Part shown: one piece after another, positions 57,301-64,000 of the stretch
Numbering within the stretch: the stretch's first letter is position 1
Layout of the letters: each line of letters starts with the position of its first letter
Assembly (NCBI GenBank): GCA_004194705.1
Contig: SADC01001321.1
Location: 372,001 to 436,000, forward strand
Direction of reading: 5' to 3'
DNA from: Ditylenchus dipsaci
Lineage: Eukaryota > Nematoda > Chromadorea > Rhabditida > Anguinidae
Length of the DNA stretch: 64,000 nt
The notes under the pieces: generated by a model
The model's database searches: none
Told to the model about the DNA's origin: nothing
Seen by the model: the letters and a program-made list of their open reading frames with translations, nothing else
Program-made: the position numbers and the translations under genes

Positions 57301-58697
57301 TCAAAACTTTTGATTTAAAGGTTTTATTTTGATTGAAGTTTAATTTATAAATGATAAAATGCCGCAGCGAGTTTCCAGGTTTTGCCTTGAAATTGAACCT
57401 GGGCCTCGGGCATTGCCCTGCCCGACGATCCTAGGCCGGCCCCGAATAGATTGAACAGAGTGATTTAAATAGGTTCAATTTCAAATTCGCGCATAATTGT
57501 CATTTTGTATTTTTTTCCTAAAGTTCGCAGATATATAAAGGGAAAATTTCTATTATAAGATCATTCTCTGCAGGTTCAGTTGCTGTGCCTGGTTGCTCTC
57601 CATTTCTCTTCTTCTGCTCTGATCATCAACAAAAATGTTGATTCTGGTGCTGCTTGTCGTTGCCGCCATCGCCTATCTCGCTTTTGCCAAGGTTTGTTTT
57701 TCATTTGTCGGTCCCGACTTTTATTTTATGTTTTTCGTTTAGAATGCGGCTGTCAAGGAAGATGCTGGACTGACCACATTCGATGTAACAAAGAAGGAAA
57801 GTGCCTACGCTAGCTCTACTCTCGCCGGTCGCAGAAACGCCAGAGCCAGTGCTTCTACCGCTACTGCTAAGGTATTTTGCTTTTTTTTCTATTTTATATC
57901 AATGGTAATGTTGTATTGCAGTTACCGCTGGGGCTGACTGAAAGCAGGATTCGAGAGATGTTGGAAGACATAGCGACAGAAACTCCTCAGATCTCTGCTC
58001 GCTGAAGATGGCCAGAAAGTGAACAAGATTCCAGTGTCATTGTCTAGACTCTTTTCTTGTATTGATTGTATGTGTCTTGTGAAATAAAGCTGGTTGCTGG
58101 AACTGTGTCATACTTTTGTGTGAATGTGAGCGTTGTTCTTTCAACTTCTCGATATGACTCTCAGGTGATTTCTTGACTTTGTCAATCCAAATCTCTGTCT
58201 GCACTAAAAACAAACACTGCTTATTTTTTGGATTTTCAAACGGGAAAATTAGTCGTAAGGTCAAATGTATGGTTTTGACTCTGTTTTGACTCTGCTTATT
58301 ATTGTGTGATCCAACTTTTGTGTCTATCACCTTGTTACTGCTTGTGGAGCTGCCTGTTGTTGTACAACCAATAATCCATCTGCCTCCAGTAAGGATTTAG
58401 TGGTTGGTGGGAGGGTGGTAGTCATGTCGCTCTCTTCCGTCAGTTGGCAGCTAATATTATAGAAGTGGTCATGGGACATGAGAATGAATGGGTGTTCATG
58501 CACTTCCAACTGCACCGATATCCTGCCTTCTTCCTGAAATAGTTTAAACAGTTGAGCTAGCTTCATATACACACATCCCATACCTTATTTAGCTGAACAC
58601 CACATTGCCAGCCATGTTCGTGCCAATCGATCACCAACAAAGTGACTGTTGAACCATTGCCTTGGATGGAGCATTGGAAGGCATGCTCGACCGAGAA
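42348..58697 (-). CDS. ZP-domain (cuticlin-like) single-pass membrane protein, 5' end missing
   Basis: Seven exons on the minus strand: 58584-58697, 58331-58533, 56820-57060, 53465-53635, 53324-53405, 44165-44476 and 42348-42907. Phases agree at all six junctions, giving 560 aa of open frame. ZP-N: GWQCGVQL, then VQLEVHEHPFILMSHDHFYN and ISC. ZP-C: IVEFGQPYQL, LVHSCWASP, the LIDEQGCSVDSH motif, and CRPDC at its end. A membrane span (KLCIGLCFLFVLGCCCNIIF) follows, and then a tail of about 240 residues rich in Ser, Thr, Pro and Asn. ZP proteins of this type polymerise in apical matrix or cuticle. The signal peptide and start of ZP-N were not found upstream of 58697. Introns up to 8.8 kb hold other genes and a transposon. 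Confidence 0.85.
42921..43163. repeat. Palindromic MITE in a ZP intron, TTAAAGGACCAT ends
   Basis: TTAAAGGACCATGGTTTTTG and CAAAAACCATGGTCCTTTAA. Shares CCCCGCCAATTCAAA and the CTTCTGTACGGA segment with 1454-1693. Begins 14 bp outside the acceptor of the last ZP exon. Confidence 0.9.
43683..43843. repeat. MITE, TACCGTATTTCCTCT ends
   Basis: TACCGTATTTCCTCTATTAA and GGAGAAAATACGGTA; body with CCCCATGAGAAG/CATCCCCATG. TA-bounded. Confidence 0.8.
43855..44012. repeat. MITE, TACTGTCGAACCTCGG ends
   Basis: TACTGTCGAACCTCGGTTAT and ATAACCGAAGTTATACTGTA. The inner words are TTATCCAGCAC and GTGCCGGATAACC. Variant of the TACAGTC group. Confidence 0.8.
45298..45863 (+). CDS. MADF DNA-binding protein of the Harbinger element
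   Basis: Exons 45298-45478 and 45529-45863 with a 50-nt intron; 171 aa. The MADF fold spans about residues 22-105: IIQEVRENVWLYD, then VWASIAENLG, IWKGLRAYYMATKKKKPSGS and EMSFLDNFI match the conserved Trp, Leu-Gly, Trp-Lys-Leu-Arg and Phe-Leu positions of the Adf-1/MADF domain. An acidic and basic tail follows (PIDDDETG, RAKKPKISP). Harbinger elements pair a Myb/SANT-like DNA-binding protein with the transposase, and this is that partner. A further 36-nt intron at 45756-45791 is possible and would keep the frame. No disabling change is seen. Confidence 0.8.
45886..46258 (+). pseudogene. Internally deleted Harbinger transposase remnant
   Basis: One frame reads EEEWIDIADKLF, which normally precedes the first catalytic Asp region, and jumps straight to SDGTV, the region around the second Asp. 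After a stop or small intron at 46006-46054 comes GIFDRGDFKKAIENGSLHLP and PLPFGDRSSLPFF, the typical Harbinger segment before the third acidic residue. The tail (from about 46150) no longer matches. The core between the first two catalytic residues is lost, so it cannot be an active transposase. Confidence 0.7.
47506..47760. repeat. MITE, TACCGTATTTTCTCTAATTAG ends
   Basis: TACCGTATTTTCTCTAATTA and TAATTAGAGAAAATACGGTA, with CCGACATGTCGG on one side. Near-full-length relative of 13318-13572 in opposite orientation. Ends about 160 bp before the start of the RVSF gene. Confidence 0.9.
47920..49694 (+). CDS. Unrecognised 417-aa protein with RVSF motif
   Basis: Nine exons: 47920-48169, 48218-48346, 48400-48533, 48582-48728, 48912-48999, 49046-49174, 49230-49355, 49401-49473 and 49517-49694; phases agree throughout. 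Seven of eight introns are 43-55 nt. Residues 1-240 look helical (FSRDEVEIAVADV, LERTLEQAMKNARNVLG). A Ser/Arg-rich linker follows (SRSSSSHN). KRRVSFSP at about 321-328 contains RVSF, the consensus for docking to protein phosphatase 1. The last 50 residues (DKLEELSLKLLAQMHASS...) suggest a coiled coil. The seventh intron begins with GC and not GT. The gene lies on the opposite strand inside the 44.5-53.3 kb intron of the ZP gene. Family and function unknown. Confidence 0.8.
49844..50900. repeat. Composite MITE: three TA-bounded elements, two nested in one
   Basis: The outer element starts TACAGTCAACGCTCTCCAT and ends GGAGAGCGTCGACTGTA, with CCATTGCGTCC words in both arms. Inside are 50215-50311 (TACCGTATTTTCTCTAATA ... 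GTGGAAATACGGTA) and 50532-50687 (TACAGTCAAACCTCGATATA ... TATCGAGGTTTGACTGTA, inner word GTGACACCC). Confidence 0.85.
51041..51191. repeat. MITE, TAGGGTTGTCGACC ends
   Basis: TAGGGTTGTCGACCCGACCG and CGACCGGTCGACAACCCTA; body built of GACCGGTCGAAATTTCGAC. Same ends as 13984-14364. Confidence 0.85.
51340..51520. repeat. CCAGTGGAAGTCCACC word repeats and a solitary MITE end
   Basis: Degenerate inverted words (TTTCCAGTGGAAGTCC; GACTTCCACTGGCAATC) run from 51345 to 51487, followed at 51490 by an unpaired TACCGTATTTTCTCTAGTAA end. Confidence 0.6.
52011..52774. repeat. Four-level nested palindrome
   Basis: Level 1: CTCCCGCGCAACACGAGTCG and CGACTCGTGTTGCGCGGGAG, arms about 160 bp. Level 2: AATAATCACAAGTATGTGGC against GCCACATACTTGTGATTATT at 52180-52270. 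Level 3: GCGGGGGTTTATTCGAC against AATAAACCCCCGTC at 52283-52610, with GGATAATTCAACAG words. Level 4: AACCCACTTTTTGACAACGT against ACGTTGTCAAAAAGCGGGTT at 52415-52535. Confidence 0.85.
52808..53046. repeat. Palindromic MITE, TTAAATGGGCATG ends
   Basis: Diverged member of the 1454-1693 family: CCCCGCCAATTCAAAAAATT on the left, AATTTTTTTAATGGCGGGG on the right, with the GGTTTCTAGCAAAACAAGGC segment. Confidence 0.75.
53815..54510. repeat. Foldback element with GGTCAATTCGTCCAC words and structured core
   Basis: Three GGTCAATTCGTCCAC words on the left and four inverted on the right. GGCGAGAAGGG lies just outside on both sides (53799-53809 and 54507-54517), a possible target duplication. The centre (about 53980-54207) is a hairpin whose two arms each carry TGTCTAAGGTAWGTG, the same core as in 18970-19980. 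A further outer inverted pair (ACGTTTTTTAGGTGGGG at 53785; CCCCACCTAAAAAACGT at 55040) encloses it. Confidence 0.75.
55066..55480. repeat. Palindromic element, AGCTCCAGTCATACTCCCGCG ends
   Basis: AGCTCCAGTCATACTCCCGC and GCGGGAGTATGACTGGAGCT are exact inverses apart from one base. Inner words are GACCCGCGGGTCA-like. Non-coding. Confidence 0.85.
56180..56815. other. Non-repetitive intronic island beside a ZP exon
   Basis: No palindromes, mixed composition, no usable frame on either strand. It directly follows (minus strand) the ZP exon at 56820-57060. May hold regulatory sequence; nothing specific is recognisable. Confidence 0.35.
57529..57540 (+). promoter_or_regulatory. TATA box of the secreted-peptide gene, copy 2
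   Basis: GATATATAAAGG upstream of the start; copy 1 has TATATAA in the equivalent place on the minus strand near 27525. Confidence 0.5.
57635..58005 (+). CDS. Small secreted protein, copy 2 (nested in a ZP intron)
   Basis: Three exons: 57635-57691, 57743-57871 and 57922-58005; 89 aa. Signal peptide in exon 1, then a charged Ala/Ser-rich mature segment (TLAGRRNARASAS) and LEDIATETPQISAR at the end. Same exon sizes as 27057-27427. A TATATAAA box at 57531-57538 lies about 100 bp before the ATG, and AATAAA follows at about 58083. The gene is antisense to, and inside, the 57061-58330 intron of the ZP gene. Confidence 0.85.
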
Positions 58698-58799
58698 CTA
58701 TTAGCTTTGGTGGTGGTTGCCAAGCCATGGAATGGGGTATTGCTGGTGATAGAGACGTGCAGTTGTTTTCTCCAACAACTCCATTCCACTAAAACAATG

Positions 58800-61700
58800 T
58801 ATTGTTATAACTGTCCAGTGTTTCTTATTAAACGAGAGTGGGGAAATCTCAATAATATAATATTAAGTAATCGATATTTCCTGGAAAAAACCTCAACTTA
58901 TAACACAGCTCCGGCACATGAAAACCCCGAAACTTTTTCCATGTTTCAAAATTTTCGCCCAGATTTTACCCTCATAATTTTTGTGATTTATCACGATTTT
59001 TGATTAGTCTCTCTAATCAGGATTTTTGATTGGTCTGTGGTTGGCCTCGAGATAGGCAAGGCCTAAATCTCAGGGGGACCATGCAAAAATCGTGTTTTTG
59101 ACCTTTTGTAAAAAAAAATTCTCAAGCGATTCTGAGTTGATCTGCATTTCCACATTTTTTAAACTTGTCGCGATACAAAATAATGGCTGTTTTAAAAGGG
59201 CATATTTCTTAGGACATCCTGTAATACATTCTCGTGGCTTGTAAATAAAATACCTTTAGGAGAAAAGGTATTGTGTAGCTGCAAATCCTGACTGTTTGAA
59301 CCACTTACTAATGCTAGGCCGATTCCAAAAATTATCGACTAAAAGAGATCAATATTTGTAAGCAAATTAAAAAATAAGTAAAGCACCAATGTAGTTGTGG
59401 TTGTCTGCCCACCAAATATCATAATTCTCCTTAGTAATCAGTCAAGGAATGGTGAAAATTGTTGGATGGCAGAGCAAAGATGTATGGCACTTGAGTGATG
59501 CAAATCAAAAGATAATTTCACATCTGAAACGTGAGGATTAAAAAATTGATCAGCAAATAGCAGAGCAGCAGTCAATCAACCATACACAATAATACACCAA
59601 ATATAAGGGAAATTTAATTTATTAGGGGAGGGACTGAAAAAGAGAAAATACTGAATTTTTCTGTGGAGCGAAATTTTTCAAACTTTCTAATATCCGTAAA
59701 AGTACATAATGCATAGAGACCACCTCTGGGATTTCGGCATATTAATTTCAAACGCATTTTTGAGCCACTTTCAACAGACATTGATAGCTGAATATTTTAC
59801 AACCTTCCGCTACTTTTTATTCCTCTATCTATTGTACTTTTTACTTTTTTAATTTTTTATTTGAAAAGTTTGAACCTGCGACCAGAGGCGTATCCAGAAA
59901 AATTTTGGGGGGTTTGTGGTAGGCTAAGGTATTGGCGTCTTGTAAAATGTTCAGGGGGGGGGGTGAGGTTGATCTAAAGTCCCCAAACGGGCTAGGGGAA
60001 ACTTGCCAAAAACGAAGTTTGCCAAATACGAAAATTGCCGAAATGAGTGTTGCAAAAACGAAAACTGCCCAACCGAAATTCATCAAAACGCAATTTACCA
60101 AATTGACATTTGCCAAAATGAAATTGATACTAGTTCGGTTTAGCCCATACCTCTTATTTTTCTATTTTTTTGAGTTTTGTTTTTTTCATTTCGTTTATTT
60201 TTTGTTTTCAGACATGAAGAACTCAGAAACTTCAATTTGAGACCACAAACAATACATAATATCATTAAAAAACAATACATAATATCATTGCCACTAAACT
60301 TTTTACGCCAAACAAAATCAGAAACATAACTGCGAAAAACTGATCTATGCGTGCCATATTCATACTTGTGACGACGTTTAAACTTCTGCCAAGTGGATTC
60401 AATTGTTTCTGATTTTGTTTGGCGTAAAAAGTTTAGTGGCAATGATATTATGTATTGTTTGTGGTCTCAAATTTCTGAAATCTACATTGTTGAGTAATAA
60501 AGGATTATTTTGTAATAAAAAATGCAAAAATAAGAGGTGTGGGCTAGACCGAACTAGTACCATAAAATTTGCCAAACGTGGATTTTACTTGAAAAATTTC
60601 TCTCAACTCTGAATTGCTACCCTATTTCTATGAGACGAAATCTGCTCCTGGCAAATTTCAATTTGACGAATTTCGTTTTTGCCAAGTTTCCCCTGGCCCC
60701 AAAAGGTCATGTTACCTACACATTTTCGACTTTTATGCTGTTTTTATAATGAAAAAAATTTCGGGGGGGACTGGGAGTGTTGCTTCAGCCGGGTTAGCCC
60801 CCCCCCCACCCTGCCTGCGACCGTGAATCCCGAAATCGACCCGAACAGGATCCCGTTTTGTCAATTTCGGGATTCAGAGTCGCAGGTCCAAATTTTTTCA
60901 ACAAAATTCAAAAGCTAAAAAATACAATAAGGAGAGGAATAAAAAGTAGCTAAAGGTTTTTAAATTTTTAGCAATTAATGTCTGTAAAAAGTGGGTCAAA
61001 AATTCGTTTAAAAAATCCCGCAATCCCGGATGTGGTCTCTAATAAATTAAATACCACCCATAATGTAATCTTCAAATATTTACAATGAATTTTTTACGGG
61101 GTCTAAAGACTTTAGAAAAGCAATAGTTTTAGTCCAAACAAAAATCAAAATAGGTCTTTTTGCAGTGACTGATTGGGTAGAGGTTGGAGTGACCGGCATA
61201 AATATTGCCCATATATTTGGATGGAATATTTGAATATTAAATGAGTGCTAAAAGGTTAGTGTAGCCAATACAAAGTAATAAATACTCAGGGAAATGTCCT
61301 GAGGGGACGCCAATATGCTCTGAGTCAATGCATACACTAATTCTCCCTCATTCAACTTATTCCACTTGACTCCCCTTAGCTAGGTGCGCAACCAACTGGT
61401 GAATTAAGAGTTACTGCTACTCCACACACCCAGCAAGCATAATAATAATTGGGTGGTAGTGAACAGCTATTTGAGGTGCAAGTTCATGCATTATTCTCCT
61501 ATTTGTGTGCTTTGTTACAAATTTATGCAGTAATAATGGCTTGTATTAAATTAGTGAAACTGAGTTGAGGGGTATACATCCGGACTCCGACTATTTTTTT
61601 AAATTAAATTATGGAGTAAATAAAATTTTTGATGAAGCGGATCTTAGCTTCTATTAGGAAAACGTAATTTTTGTAAAACAGACTTTAGCTTCAGAATCAT

Positions 61701-62200
61701 CGAAAAAAATCACGCCTATTACTGCTTTAAAATAATATAAAAAGGCTTTTAGCTGTTAACAAAAGTCGAAAAGACACTCAAAAAGTGTTTTCAAAAACAT
61801 TTTGGTGTAAAAGTTTTGCAAGCTCAGGTTTCTGACATCAGATTCATGACCTACATGGTTGATCTGCTTTTAAAGCTGCTTATTAATTTTACTTCGAGAC
61901 AAAAAAGCATTCAGATATATAAATTTTCGAATTTTTTCCAAGTTTTTTGTCTCGAAAGGAATTTGAAATTTGACCGTGACTTTTCAATTCAAACCGCAGT
62001 TTTATCAGCAAATCTACGATGCTGAGCACGAATCTGGTAATTGAATTTTGAGATTGCAGAACTTTTACGTCAAAATGTTAGAATGGGGAAACTTTTTAGT
62101 AAAATGGGGCAACTTTAAATCCTCTTCCAAAAATTTTACAGAATGTCGAGATTTAATCGAAACTTGAAGAAATGCGGAAATATTTATACTCTAAATCTCA
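58800..62200. other. Gene-poor stretch upstream of the known ZP exons
   Basis: 59940-60830 contains degenerate TTTGCCAAAAACGAA words mirrored by GCCAAGTTTCCCC and AACGTGGATTTT, plus a palindrome on GCCACTAAACTTTTTACGCC (60290-60435) and two G/C homopolymers. 61170-61560 is a non-repetitive island. The missing first exon(s) of the ZP gene could lie here, but none was identified. Confidence 0.45.
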
Positions 62201-62209
62201 AATTTATTT

Positions 62210-62790
62210 TTGACCGACAAAAAATGCACTCTCAATTTAGAAAGCCCTACTACAACCTATATTGCAACAAAGGAAATGGCGCAAGCAAGTGCCGAAGTTG
62301 TGCATGATGGATGGGTTATTGTTTTCAAAAGGGGAGGCTCAAGCACCTCTAGCCATGGCCAAGCCCCTAAGTTTAGTACAACTACTATTAAACAACAAAC
62401 ATACAAGCAGCACCAGCACCACCATCTTCCCAGCACACACAATCGATCACCCACATATTGGCGGACAATAAAAGACCGAAAAAAACATCTAAAAGGGGCA
62501 CGAAGAAGTGGATCTTGGGGTGCCCTACATGCCCCTAATTGCTGGGCTGATTCACCCAGCCTAGGTGTGGGTTTAATGACCTTGCAGCAGCAGGGGAAAA
62601 GAAGAAGAAAAAGTTGGCCAGGAAGTGTCCTATCATTTTTCATTGGTTCAGTAGTCAAGGGGAGAGGGATGGTCATTGCTGCCCTACCCTTTGAGAAGGC
62701 ACTAAATAAATAAACGTTTATTTTTGAGCCAAGACCCATAAATAAACGAGGGTTTGTAGCTGCTGCAACAAAAAAAACTCTTTGACTCAT
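62210..62790. other. Island open on both strands, coding status uncertain
   Basis: The plus strand has a 167-codon frame (62210-62713; KQHQHHHLPSTHNRS, RRKSWPGSVLSFF) and the minus strand a 177-codon frame (62257-62790). Neither shows a domain, signal peptide or splice context. Composition is less AT-rich than the surroundings, which alone lengthens open frames. Confidence 0.25.
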
Positions 62791-63048
62791 TCAATGTGTT
62801 ATGGTTAGTAGCAGCTGCATGGGTGAATGGTGTCGGTGTAAATTCTTAACAGATAGCAGGGGTTAGAATGCAAAGACGGTAATTTTTTGGATCGAAATTA
62901 CTCTTTTTGGCCCTTTTTAACTTGCTGATTTATCCGTTTTGCTACTTTTTACATATGATCTTACTATTTCATTTAGAATCGTAGTGAAAAATACCAGATT
63001 TTAGTTTTTTTAACTTTAAAGAGACATTTTAAGGCTGAAACTGGCTAA

Positions 63049-63300
63049 TACAGTCAAACTTCGATAAACCGCCACCCTATTTTTAAAAAAGGGTGGCGGA
63101 TTATCGAGGTTTTGCTTTTTTAGATGGAGATTTTTCATAATTCTGAAAAATGATCGGCAAAATCGGAATCCTCACGATATTTGCGACCAGACTGTCAAAA
63201 CAGAACTAGCAAAAATATTCAGAAATCGGGGTAAAAAAAGTGTCGGACCCTAGGCGGGAACGAACGTTTTGTGTGTGCGGATTATCCAGGTTTGACTGTA
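63049..63300. repeat. MITE, TACAGTCAAACTTCGATAA ends
   Basis: TACAGTCAAACTTCGATAAA and GGTTTGACTGTA. Arms share AACCGCCACCC/GGGTGGCGG and GTCGGACCCTAGGCGGGAA. Same body as 30171-30528. Confidence 0.85.
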
Positions 63301-64000
63301 ATAATTTTTTTTAATTTTTACTTTTAAAAATCACTTTTTTAACACACAGGGTAGGCCAACATATGTTAGCCGAGACTATAAGATGTCTCAAGCACTTTTT
63401 GGGGAACTAGGACATATATTTGGGTACTTTTTACTGGTGTTCTAAAGCAAAAAAAATTATGGGGAGGGGTATTGAGCTACTAGGGGTTCTTTAGGGTCAG
63501 AAATTTTAAACCTCACATTAGCTGATGCATGCTATTCTTTAAATCTTGGGTAAAATCAAAGACAAGTTTAACAACTGTTTGACTTCAAAAGAGCAACTTG
63601 CAGTCAAAGTATCGTTTTTTTAATTCTGCAATCGGTTTAGTGGGTGTCAAGTTCGACTCCACTAAGCTGAGTGCATTTTTTCGGTCTACTCTGTTTTCTT
63701 AGACGTAAACTTGAACGAAAAAACAAAATTGGAACATCGGAAAATTGTCGTGCAGCTAGGCGGAATCGAACCTGGGATCTCATGAAGAATAAAAAATGAT
63801 TTTGAGGGTTTAGAATAGTTGTTGCGCAAGATGATCTCACTCTTACAAACACTTACTTTTGCTGAATTGCATTTATAGTGTAAAAACGGAGCACATAGGA
63901 AGAAGAAATGTTCATAGAAGAAACAGGGAAGATAAAATAATGTTGTTTTTTATGCGATTCCTGAAAGGTTTAATGCTGCTCAACACGGAGACACATACCA

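Noticed and set aside
63640..63870. tRNA-like sequences on both strands (GTTCGACTCC; GGTTCGATTCCGCC on the minus strand)
   Set aside because: B boxes only; no foldable tRNA of normal length on either strand.

Overview
The window is eukaryotic nuclear DNA from an invertebrate animal. Genes are split by GT-AG introns, most of them only 43-59 nt long. The DNA between genes is AT-rich and packed with palindromic (foldback, MITE-like) elements. A cuticlin-like ZP membrane protein, an F-box gene, FLYWCH and MADF proteins carried by transposons, very short introns and one patch of degenerate GCCTAA (the nematode telomere word) together suggest an ecdysozoan, most likely a repeat-rich nematode. This is inference; no species can be named from the sequence.

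I reconstructed these genes exon by exon, with reading phase agreeing at every junction unless noted. (1) A mitotic cyclin of the B/B3 type (+, 10926-12209, 361 codons). (2) The complex I accessory subunit NDUFA12 (-, 25193-26295, 149 codons). (3) Two near-identical copies of a small secreted protein (89 aa) in inverted orientation 30 kb apart (-, 27057-27427; +, 57635-58005). (4) A tandem pair of secreted Cys-rich proteins (+, 31766-34360 and 34625-35842); the second has a 1-nt frameshift, and an unshifted copy of its last exon lies at 41187. (5) A small F-box protein (+, 37506-38500). (6) A ZP-domain single-pass membrane protein (-, 42348-58697, seven exons, 5' end not found). (7) A 417-aa protein with an RVSF motif and a C-terminal helix (+, 47920-49694). 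(8) A less certain membrane-protein gene on the minus strand between 15.0 and 8.3 kb.

Nesting is common. The ZP gene's introns hold the RVSF gene, one secreted-peptide gene and a 2.27-kb Harbinger element. The cyclin gene lies between candidate exons of the 8.3-15.0 kb gene.

Two protein-bearing DNA transposons have readable ends. One is a PIF/Harbinger element (44931-47201, TTA target duplication) with an intact MADF ORF and an internally deleted transposase; it sits inside a mariner-like palindrome. The other is a MULE-like element (27619-30112, 8-bp target duplication GCGGAAAC) carrying an intact two-exon FLYWCH protein but no transposase; two further palindromes are inserted in its right arm.

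Most of the rest is palindromic elements. At least eleven have ends of the form TACAGTCRA and at least eight have ends of the form TACCGTATTTTCTCT; all are bounded by TA. Another group begins TTAAAGG. Several larger elements have arms built from short degenerate tandem words. Non-repetitive, non-coding islands occur near 15.2-15.5, 16.4-16.9, 56.2-56.8, 61.2-61.6 and 62.2-62.8 kb.
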